Both the position numbers and the translations under genes were made by a program. Positions 46,561-56,057 of a DNA stretch of 64,000 bases are shown here, in pieces. Below the pieces are notes generated by a model. The model saw only the letters and a program-made list of their open reading frames with translations, was not told the origin of the DNA and did not search any database. The stretch comes from Bryum argenteum (taxonomy: Eukaryota > Streptophyta > Bryopsida > Bryales > Bryaceae): the NCBI GenBank assembly GCA_037043015.1, contig CM073321.1:36916420-36980419 (forward strand). The letters are read 5' to 3'. Within the stretch, counting starts at the first letter, position 1. Each line of letters begins with the position of its first letter.

Positions 46561-46995
46561 CCTGTCCACGAAGCTCTTTTAAGAGGAAATAACATAATCA
46601 TACATGCAGCTGAAGTTGTAAAGCGGTATACAGCTGCAGCAAATAAAAGACCATCAGCGTTAGTCACACATAGAACCCGAAATGCTTGACGTGATGCAAG
46701 TACATGTGATTTTGCTGAGCCTGCCGTTGAAAGCAGGAACCGTCTCATTAACATTGAGAGCAGTCGTCATCATACATTCGGGCAAAGCTGAACATTCAAT
46801 AGTTACTCCCCATGGTGTAATGATTGCCAGTGATCTCGCAACAAAACTTTGCCTAAACCGTCGTAAAACCAAGTGATGAAATTATATACATGTGAGAAAG
46901 AAGGAAGAAGCGCTCATTTAAGGGGTCTTTTAAAGCTTCAATTAACAAGAGCATCTTCGCCTGAATCATGCTCGCCTCTCCCCAAACTACCTGGA
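46561..46995 (-). pseudogene. GT14 (core-2/I-branching type) glycosyltransferase fragment, two exons
   Basis: The first exon, from an AG acceptor near 46992, reads VVWGEASMIQAKMLLLIEAL then KDPLNERFFLLS. The second, after a CTGCAG acceptor near 46633, reads IPLYNFSCMYDYVISS and, after an in-frame stop, KSFVDR. This matches the plant GT14/DUF266 core (SMIEAER...DPLNQRFVLLS, SC.PLYNFSYIY.Y...KSFVD). These Golgi enzymes are thought to transfer sugars onto glycans or glycoproteins. Only this core is present, with a stop inside, so it cannot work. Its intron is kept, which means it came from genomic DNA rather than a retrocopy. Confidence 0.7.
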
Positions 46996-47140
46996 AACAC
47001 AATGTTTAGGACCTTCTTAAATTCACGCAGGCCCAACAACAGCGTCTACTTCTTTACTGAAACGAAACCGGCACAGAAACCTCAGCTTCAACGGCTCATC
47101 AAACAGATAACATCAACAAATCTTTTGAGTAAAAAACAAT

Positions 47141-47640
47141 CATGGAAAGATCTGTCCTATGGTGCTCACTCCCTTGTCCGTTTGAGCTGCTCGCATCCAG
47201 TCCACTTTCCAAATGTCGCCAAAATTGCACTGGGCCATGGCATTTGCTCAAAAGAGAGCTTGCTCTAGCTCACCTTTGATGGTTATTGCTCCGGGGTTTC
47301 TTTGCATACCTTGGTAATTGGGCAGCAATTTTTGAAGGCTTCGAATCATTGCCTGACCTTAGTACAACACATCAATGATGCGACGACGATTGAACGCTCG
47401 CTGGTTGGATCAATCGGCCTCCGGGCGGAAAAGAAGACCCTTAGTTCTAGCTTCAATTTAGGTCTCTACTTCCTCAATTTTGGTTTCTACAGTTTCGGGA
47501 GGCAACACATGCGTATCAAGCTTTGGTTTCTTAGCCTCTACGTCCGCCGGTGCGGCATCAGTGGAAGATTCTGCACCATTCTAAGGGGCCTCAGCTGCAG
47601 CAGCGGCAACCGTTTCTAATCTCGTCCTCTTCTTCGGCTG
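47141..47640 (-). pseudogene. PUS1-like tRNA pseudouridine synthase fragment
   Basis: The minus strand reads NYQGMQRNPGAITIKGELEQ, then ALF, a stop, and NFGDIWKVDWMRAAQTDKGV followed by STIGQIF. This matches the eukaryotic PUS1 core (GYQGMQRNPG.KTIEGELE.AL...RAARTDKGVSA.GQ). The catalytic Asp of RTDKG is kept, but the preceding Arg is Gln here (AQTDKG). PUS1 enzymes make pseudouridine in tRNA and some mRNA. Upstream, a basic/Ala-rich N-terminal part is readable (QPKKRTRLETVAAAAAEA). There are several in-frame stops and the rest of the gene is absent, so it is a decayed partial copy. Confidence 0.75.
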
Positions 47641-48118
47641 TGGCTTGCGCGCAATCTTGCTTGAAAGACTGCTACAAATGCTGCTTTTTCCGAAGCTATT
47701 GAGCAAAAGCCATGAAACTTAAACCCTTTCTTGGATAGCCTCTAAAACCCTTAATCCTTCAAAACTGTGATTCCTGAACAGATATGCTGATTCTTCACTA
47801 GGGTGCCTCTATCAAAAATTTAATCAAAAGATTCCCTAATGGAAAGTGCATTCTCGGAGGATACGTTGAACGCGAATTCTGACCTAGATAGACGAGATAC
47901 AGAATTCGAACCGAAGCTAGATCTTTCTTTCGTTGTAAACAACGAGGTGCAGCTCAAATTGTGAACATAGCCTGTAACCTAAACATGTAAAAAGCAAGAT
48001 TGGAAACCTAAACTAGTGAATTGCAACCGAGTGTAAGCCCTAGAGTGATTGAAGTTCACAAATGTGAACCTAACGAGCTAGAGTGGCCGAATCTTGAGCT
48101 CAGAGTGGAGGATTTGTA

Positions 48119-48445
48119 CTAGGAGAGGTGATCGGTTGCGGGGGAGTCTTCGGCTTTCTTCTTGATGAGCAACGAGTCGCTGAGGATCTTGTCAGCTTTG
48201 AGCAAAAAGCTGCGAGATTCATACAAATTTCCCAAGTCGCTTATGATAGCGGCTAGGGTTAAATTTCAGGAGGCATTCTCCGCGACTGTGAGCTTGGCGA
48301 TGACACCCTCCAGCAGCTTCACGGGACCATCCTCGTCGTCCTTGTCGAGCAGATCCTCCACTCGCATCAACCATCCTTCCAAGCTCACCTCCGCTGCTGG
48401 CGTGCTCAGCGTCCGCTCCTTGAATGCTTGGTTCTCCTCCGCCAT
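48119..48445 (-). pseudogene. Unrecognised gene fragment with ATG and in-frame TGA
   Basis: From ATG at 48445 the minus strand reads MAEENQAFKERTLSTPAAEV then SLEGWLMRVEDLLDKDDEDG and KLLEGVIAKLTVAENAS. A TGA follows, then the same frame goes on (AIISDLGNLYESRSFLLKAD, KILSDSLLIKKKAEDSP) to a TAG at 48119-48121. The second half looks weakly like helical TPR repeats. Codon use is GC-richer than the flanks. It is probably the first exon of a host gene, copied and decayed. Its family is not known to me. Confidence 0.45.
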
Positions 48446-48689
48446 AGCTTACGAGTCTTAAAAAACCAAATTTGGAATTTAAGCTTGGCTTAGGAATCTA
48501 CTGCTTCTACTGCTTCTACTTCTAGCCTTTGGTTTGATCCACGGGCCTTCGTCCCCGTCTCGTCCTCGACGCCATAGCCAGGGATTCTGTTGCAAACTCA
48601 CGCGACCACGTTCTCTTCACGTTCCTCTTGTTCGCAAGTTTTGTTCCCATGTGTTCCCGAAATTGGGAGCGTAGCCGTGTTCTAGAGGT

Positions 48690-48905
48690 CTCATAATAAC
48701 TTAATTCTACTTTTAGAATACTACTTTAAGAATATTTGAGTATCATACTCAGAATACTAAACCTAATTTACTAAATACTAATTTTAGAATATTTCACTTA
48801 AAATAACTCAATTCTAGTCTTAGAATACTACTTTTAGAATATTTGGGTACTATACTTAGAATACCATATCAAATTAAGTAAAAAATCAAGTTAGAGTTAG
48901 TTAGT
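48690..48905. repeat. AT-rich dispersed repeat G, copy 2
   Basis: Contains two partial units of the repeat seen at 44520-44680 (AATTCTA..TTAGAATACTA, TTTAGAATATTTG, ATCAAATTAAGTA). Copies 1 and 2 bracket the host-gene fragments. Confidence 0.75.
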
Positions 48906-49033
48906 CAAAATTGAAACAGGCTAATGAATCTATATATACAAGCTGTCAAAATTATTTTTGTTTTTTAATTGATATAACCAAAAATTTACATGTACATGAT
49001 ATTACAAGCCGCCAAAATTTCCATTACATGATA

Positions 49034-50590
49034 TTACTCATTGCTTTGAGGTGGATGCACTCCTGATTTACTATCTTTCCACTTCATTTTTTCCCCTCTT
49101 TTGAATTGATTTATGGTTCTTGTATGCAATTGCTTTTTGTTCACCATAGCAATACCAACTTTGTAAACTTGGTCACCAAGTGTTTGCTCTTGGAACTTCA
49201 TTGTTCCATGTACATACATTTTACTATGAATAAATAGAGCAGCTCCCTTGTTTGTATTGAACTTGAGACATAATTGAAATACACTAAAGTATTTTCCTTT
49301 TCGATCTCCTCTTGTAAACCATGATATTAGTGATGCTCATATATCCTCTTTGTCAATGTGAGCTTTGATATATGTGTTTTTACTTAGGTGCATCCGGTGT
49401 ACTTTTGTAGGATACTCTTCAACACCTATATATATAGAATTAACAGGTGCATGTTGAACTTCAAAAAAGTTTTCCTTTTCCTTATCAAATTTTGGTAGAT
49501 GGTGCCAAATGTAATAGCCAAGAGCATTACCAAGATCTAAAACTTTCTTGAACAATGTTTGATACCTTTTTTCTATTACTCTTTACTACATCACCTTCTG
49601 AACCTCCATGTGCTAAAAATCCATGACTAGTAAATGTACATGTGCCTCTTTGTGCATTATCATCAGTTTTTTTCCCTCCATATGGAGATGTCTAAAAATA
49701 GGAGTTATCAGTAGCCAAGGTATGTTGATAACTTAGTCTATTATCCCATGTCTTTTGAAAATAAACCAGCATTACATGATTGAATTTTATGTTTTGAGTA
49801 TTTATAACTTTTGTATTTATAATATCATAGCCGTTCAATACTAACACATTTTTCTATTGAATAGGGAATATATTGTCATCCTCATAATTCTCCTCCCAAT
49901 TAGCTTCAAATTGTGGATCTATTAAATATGGTAGTGAGAAATTCTTCTTTTTCGTTTTTTCTGCTGATATGTTTGAATATGAAATCATAACTTCCATCAT
50001 TTTTTTCGATACCAAACTTTTGTAAAGTCTGTTTTTCCTGAATGGAATTTTTTTCAAATCTACAATTTAGAATTCTAAATGGAGATTCATCCTTTGATGT
50101 GTTGGAGTTTGATTTATCTTTCAAAAAAACCACAAGTTCATCATATACATTGTGAAATTCTTCCAAGCTTTTTATTATTATGCCTTGTGTCAAACTGAAA
50201 TTAAAAATCTACTCTGTATTTTTTTCAATCTGTGTATCTTTGTCGGCGTCGCATATAGGACAAATTGGAGGATCATAAAGACATTCTTCACACAATTTGT
50301 GACACAAATGTACATAATATTGTTGCTTTTGCAAAATCTTCAGATTGGTAATTTTGGTTTTATTTACAAAAACCGGCTTGAAATAAGGGTGTCTAATATT
50401 TTAATACATGGTACTATAAATGGTTTGGAAAACTATTTTTCTTGCATGTTTAGGAGTTTTACATCCTTGGGCACTGCCATTATCATAAAACAATTCTATT
50501 ACATTTTCCTTTTTTAGGAACTTTGCTTTAATCACTTCTTGGATTGATTTGTTTGACTTTTTAGGTGTTTGAGCATGTGTTTTGCCATGT
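49034..50590 (-). pseudogene. RING-like finger plus probable 2OG-Fe(II) dioxygenase (TET/JBP-like), decayed
   Basis: The minus-strand trace starts near 50590. It first shows a RING-type half (YYVHLCHKLCEECLYDPPIC, then PIC) and a Lys/Asn-rich linker. The C-terminal part reads KVHRMHLSKNTYIKAHIDKE, then SLISWFTRGDRKGKYFSVF, GAALFIHSKMYVHGT and VYKVGIAMVNKKQLHTRT. HID followed about 60 residues later by VHGT gives the HxD...H iron triad of the double-stranded beta-helix fold. The basic residue after it (YKVGI) could bind 2-oxoglutarate. Such enzymes include TET/JBP and AlkB nucleic-acid oxygenases and protein hydroxylases; I place this one only at fold level. About four breaks interrupt the frame. 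Base composition is strongly AT-rich, unlike the neighbouring fragments. Confidence 0.45.
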
Positions 50591-50848
50591 TATAAATATT
50601 GCAAGCCTACGCTCCAAAAAGGCAACTATATACTATCTCCCAAAATCAAAACATTATAATCTATAATTATAACAACTTTCTATTATATACTTACACCTTT
50701 CTTGAAGGCTTATTAAAATTAGAATTATAACTATAAATACAAAGTAAAAGTATACTAAAACTATGAAAAATTATTAAAACTAATAAAAAATATGTATTTT
50801 TTTAAAAAAATGTAAAAACAAAATCATATTAAAAGTATAAGAATCCCA

Positions 50849-51060
50849 GATGCACCGCTCGGTGGCCCTAGACGCACTGTTGGGGGGTCCTAGACGCACC
50901 GCTGGGGGGCCGCAAACGCACCGCTCCGGGGGCCCAAAAGCACCGCTCATGGGCCCCACACGCATCGCTCGGGGGCCCCACACGCATCGCTCGGGGGCCC
51001 CACACGCATCGCTCGGGGGCCCCACACGCATCGCTCGGGGGCCCCACACGCACCGCTCAA
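50849..51060. repeat. 22-bp minisatellite (GGGGGCCCCACACGCATCGCTC type), about 9-10 units
   Basis: The last five units are almost identical; earlier ones diverge. Each contains GC(A)(C/T)CGCTC and a GGGGGCCCC palindrome. The open frames read through it are repeat by-products. Confidence 0.9.
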
Positions 51061-51190
51061 ATAGAATACTAGACCTAATTTACTAAACACTTATTTTAGA
51101 ATGTTTAACTTAAAATAACTCAATTCTAATATTAGAATACCACTTTGAGAATATTTGAGTATTATACATAGAATTCCATACAAAATTTAG
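51060..51190. repeat. AT-rich dispersed repeat G, copy 3
   Basis: It directly abuts the minisatellite and shares ACTTAAAATAACTCAATTCT, GAATATTTGAGTA and CAAAATTTAGAAC-like blocks with copies 1 and 2. Confidence 0.75.
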
Positions 51191-51319
51191 AACATAGGCG
51201 TTAAATAAAAGTTAGAACATACATATTAAGCCAAATAAGAAACAAAATATTATATACACAAGTTAGAACTTAGAAAAATTATAAAAAAAAAGTAATTAAA
51301 AAAAATAAAAAATAAAAAT

Positions 51320-51373
51320 GCATGCCCATGATGATGTACATGGGCATGCTCATGTACATCATCATGGGCATGC
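51320..51373. repeat. Perfect 23-bp inverted repeat with 8-bp loop
   Basis: The left arm 51320-51342 (GCATGCCCATGATGATGTAC...) and the right arm 51351-51373 are exact reverse complements, separated by GGCATGCT. It could extrude as a cruciform or fold as an RNA hairpin. No T-run follows on the plus strand, so it is not a bacterial-type terminator. Confidence 0.9.
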
Positions 51374-52310
51374 TTTCATTATGACAGGGCCATGATGGCC
51401 GACTGCGCCACCATTTGCGAGCGCAATCCTTTCCTTCACTTCGCGCCCGCACAGTGTCTTCCTCCACGCATTTGTCATCGTCGTTGTTGCAGCGCATCTT
51501 TCCGCCTGCTCTCCGAGCATGTCATCGTTTGCACTTGTCATCGTCTTTGCGCTTATTTTGTCTTCGTTCCTTTGTCGCTAGACTCGTTGCGACGCTTTCC
51601 TGCCTGCTCACGCCTTCGCTTGCCCTAGCACGCACGCATATAGTTACTTTGCTTACCTTGCCGATGCTTCGAATACTTTGCATATGTTAAGAGCTTGCTC
51701 TGTGGTCATTGTCTCCACCTGCTCTCGTGTACACCGTCTGAATAGACTACTTTTTGGAAATACATTTAAGTTTTTGAGAGCTGCGGAAGTGGAGTTTTTG
51801 AGTTTTTGGAGAAGGATGGAGCTAGCAAGAGCTGCGCATAAGGGTTTCGCAAGTTTGTGAATGCTTTTCATTAAATTTGTAGTTTTGCTTTTGTGCTTTA
51901 GTTTTGAATTTGTAGTTTTACTTTTGTGCTTTTGTTCAATGAACAAATGTATTGCAATGTGCTTTAGTTTGCATTGTTTGCTGCAATGTGCTTGTGTGTG
52001 CATGACTTTGCATAGGTTGCATCACTGGTTTTGTATCAGTTTGGATCCAAAGCACTTTACTGAACAGAGGTTACATTTCTTTTTTAATTTGTGTATTCGT
52101 ATACTTTTTGAAGAATCCACAAGCGTTGTCGCTCAGCATTGTTGTCAGGTGATTCATGTCTACCTAATTCCTTGTATTGTGTGAATTGCCAATGCAAATT
52201 ACTTGTCGAATTGAAATCTATAGCACTGTTAGATTTTAGGTTCTAGTGTTAGCACATATTAGCAATTAGGGTTCTATTATCCTCGCACCATCTATAATTT
52301 GCTTCTACTA
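51374..52310. other. Stretch without a recognised gene
   Basis: A minus-strand frame of 116 codons (51653-52003) has lysine-rich repeats caused by a small tandem duplication at 51880-51950. It matches nothing I know. Confidence 0.4.
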
Positions 52311-52317
52311 AATGAAA

Positions 52318-52800
52318 GTTATTCCCGACTAGGGATGATTTGCCTCTAATTCTCAGCAATTATCCTCGGTCCGGGGATAATTTGCTCCATATATCTGAAG
52401 TATTCCCCGGTCCGGAGATAATCCGCTACTATTTATTAGCAATTATCCCTGGTCCAGGGATAATTTGATCTCTATATCAGCAGATATCTCAGTTCCCGAG
52501 ATAATTTTCCTCGAAGTAGTAGAATATATACTCTAGGTATGGAATAAGCCACTTACTTGATACAATTATTCCCGAACCCGAGATAACATGCTCTACACAT
52601 TAGAAAGATACTATCTTGCGAAACTATTTTTCTACAGAAAACACATTTTACTCCCCCTCCAGAAATAAGTGAACATACGCTTTTTAGTCTGTAACAATCT
52701 AAGTGTTGCAAAATAAACCAACAATGGCTACAGTTTAGTGAGATAATGTAGTAAGACTCAGCCAAAAAAACGCGTTATCCCCGGGTCGGAGATGAATAAA
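52318..52800. repeat. Palindrome family B cluster, about seven copies
   Basis: Copies near 52318, 52360, 52400, 52442, 52486, 52567 and 52776 (e.g. TTATCCTCGGTCCGGGGATA, TTATCCCTGGTCCAGGGATA). The cluster sits immediately upstream of the first recognisable exon of the ParB/methyltransferase-like gene, matching the position of the array relative to the DUF7869 exon. Confidence 0.85.
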
Positions 52801-54265
52801 CGTACGTTCCTGCAAATTATTCGTATCGTTGGAATAAACTAATGATTTAATCCTTCATGCTTACAACCTATCGTCTCTGGATTTGCAGAACCAAGATAGC
52901 AGTTGCAGTCACAAATACAAGCCCTATGTTCTTGGTTATGGACCTATTCCAGAATCCATTTGGGGACACTCCTCAAAGAAGACGACATAGAGGCATCCAA
53001 CCTCTTTCAATTCAAGGATGTCGTTGTGAGCTGGACCCTGAAGATTGCAAGGAACACTTTGCTTATCATGCATTGTGAGGAAATGAACGACGTCTACATT
53101 CCTTTGCATCAAAACGTTTGAGTTGTAGCTTTCGAGCCACACCGGTCCAAGTTTGTCCTTATTTGTTGCCACCAGAATTTTTATGAAAAGGACAAGGACA
53201 TCTACGAGTTCGGAATTATTGTGGAAGTTGGAACATATTGTGGTCCCAGTTCGACCCGGATGGTTTTGTCGAGCACCTTCGAAAGGTGCAGCATGGATTC
53301 TTTGATTCATGGGTAAACCTTCTCTTTTCCTGAGGCGAGCCTAAGGCCGATGACCTTACGCGGATACCAAACCGATTGTTGACAAATTTGTCAAAACAAC
53401 CCGCTACATCCAAGAAGAAGGCTTCTCCAGCGAAACCTGTTATGTTAGTTTCGGATCAGAGTGTGCAGACAGATAACCCTGAGTGGTCAACCCCAGCGTG
53501 GTCGACAAGGAAGAGGATGTCGAACGCACAAGAGCAACCAAAGCCTCAGAGGAAGAGAAGATGCAAAGCATCTGAGGCACCGAGCAACGTCTCGGAGATT
53601 CAAAAAACGGAGGCAAGCCCATCGAAGAAGAAGAAGAAGGCAAAGAAGGACAAGGACAATGGCATCGACTAGGCAAAGATGACATTAGCCCAGACCGAGT
53701 TCCAGAGGATTACAATGTTTCCTTTCTCTTCAACAAGGAACCAAAAGCAGTTACATTAGAGCAACTGAGCCGCGGGAAGGCCCAGTGGACGATTCGAGCG
53801 TTTGAGGAAGAAATCAAAGATAGCCTAAAAGTATACCTCGCTACGTTAGGAGACATCTGAGCTCGCGAGACTCTTGTCATCACACCTATCAATGAGAACG
53901 GTGATCTTCTCGATAGAAAGCCTAGGAGTTGGGACGAGATCAAATACAAGAGTTTTGCAATCATTGACGGCCAGCACTCCGTTGAAGCTGCTCGGGAGCT
54001 AATTAACGAGAAGCTCCCAGAAAACCGACGTGTATTCCTTAAGACTTGGGATGCGTACGTTGTCTATGACAAGGACCCGGCTAGACTAACTGCCATATCT
54101 GCGCACTACAACATTACAAATCCCCTTACCCATGCTCAACCGACATGGGGGAACCGAATTCAACCAGGGCGCTCCATCTGGATCGATTGTGGATGTCCTT
54201 CAAATAGGTCAAATGAGTCTGAGCGTTGATCCAACGCAAGCGTCTATAACCCAAAGAAGTACAAG

Positions 54266-54649
54266 GTATTTTTGTCGAACGTTTTCATTACTATCCTTAA
54301 ATCGTAGATATTTTGGTTATGTCGATCGAGTCATTCCTTGTGTATGGCTAACTCATTACCATATTATCTCCGACCCCGGGTTTTGCCAATTCGTCTTCAA
54401 ACGTGTGTTTAGCCTGGATTATCTAATTAGTATGTATTTTCTACCCTCGGAGAACTTTCATTTGTTCCTCGAATATGTATGCTTGCGAAGGAAATCGGAA
54501 TTGGAATTATCTCCAACCCGGGCATAATTTGATTCAATTTGCATTCCAGTCTGTTTTTCCTTTCAAAGTTATCTCTGGTTAGGAGATTTGTTATTCTTAT
54601 GCGTTCGTGTATTCTTTCTCATTATCGGCCGTTGTAATTACTACATTAG
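54266..54649 (+). other. Intron of the ParB/methyltransferase-like gene, with three family B palindromes
   Basis: Donor AAG|GTATTT and acceptor ACATTAG|GAG keep the phase. Palindromes lie near 54363, 54508 and 54568 (TTATCTCCGACCCCGGG, TTATCTCCAACCCGGGCATA, and a diverged one). Confidence 0.55.
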
Positions 54650-56057
54650 GAGTTTGTCAATCTCTTGATCATAAGGTTCAAGAACATTGACACCAACAAA
54701 GAAGGCAAGAAAATCCAGTGCGCCGCAGACCTGAAGTATGAAATCCTCATCATAACGCTTTAGGATGCGTGGTTTGAGAAGTTCAAGGAGTTTCTAGAGA
54801 AGCATGCCGTTGAAAATCTCATCGACCCGGACACGGGAGACTACTACTACAAGAACAGGTCTTGGTTCTCCAATTTCAAGCACCACATCACCCGAGAATT
54901 CTTCCAAAAGCTTGGGAGGCTAACAGACAAGGACATATACGAAATGTCTTGCCTTCTAGTCGATGTGTCCAACAAGCCTGGTAGTTCTTGGTACCCGAAG
55001 TTGTCAAAATCAAAGTGCAAACACTATCACTTTGATCAACGGTCTTGTTTTGAGTGGTGCCTTTGCCGGAAGTCGAAGCGTATAGCCTTTCAAGAAATGA
55101 AGGCTGTAAAGTCTTTGCTTCCATTCTTCAAAGAAGATTCGTATGATATTGAAGAGGAGAAGTAGAAGTTGTGGAAGCTGGCTCATGGATTTACATCCGC
55201 GTCTTGGAATATGCTGCTTAGTCACATTGACAAGGGATTCTACTCGGCCACGCTGCAGAACCAAGGAAAGCTGAAGACAGCGAAATATTTGGAGGACAGG
55301 TATCCTGGCATGGAGAAATTCTTCGAGAAGTTCATTCGCCTCCACAAGAATCCGGTCGAAGAGGTTGAATGGTATTACCTTTGTTCGGTAAAACTTACTA
55401 AAGAAACAACACTGAGCCATCAATGGGCAGTACCATTGGAGAATGGCATCTGCGGGCTTGGTGTGTTTGACCTTCGGGACACCATATACAGCGCCAGCAA
55501 AAGGGTGGACATGAAGATTGTTGCACTTCAGTACGTCATGAAGGCAGCTCAGGGTCTAAAAGACCCGGCGTACACGGCTCCCCCCATTTGGGTCTAGATA
55601 GCCAACGGGCCTTTGAAGGCCCTCGTGACTTTGAGAAATGTGCACCAACACTATTATCCAGGGCACCACATGGAGGTCTCGCAGTATAAGAAAGCTATAA
55701 ACGAGAAGCTTTTCAACGAGACAGTTCCAGAAAAGTCTGCGAATGACATCTGCCTGATATACCTATTCAGGAAGGGAGATCCCCACACCGACAGTTTCAA
55801 GAACACGATCAAACCTGAGTACAAGCCTGCGTCGGTGCCATACTATTCGGAGGCTGGGTTGTTTGCTGAGACAAAATGGATATCAAAACAATCAGAACTC
55901 GAGATGAAGTTCTACATAGACATTGTTCACAAGTATTTCTAGATTGGGGATTCAACATTAGGAATCTTCCCCGGTTCGAAAATCATGGTCGCGTCCGTTG
56001 TAAGTGCCTATCATGTATTATCCTCGGACCGAGGATAATTCTTCACTGTCCTATTTT

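Noticed and set aside
46682-47619. Plus-strand open frames of 64-131 codons
   Set aside because: Recognisable protein matches (GT14, PUS1) lie on the opposite strand here.
50780-51086. Open frames across the 22-bp minisatellite
   Set aside because: Repeat-driven; the sequence is explained by the minisatellite.
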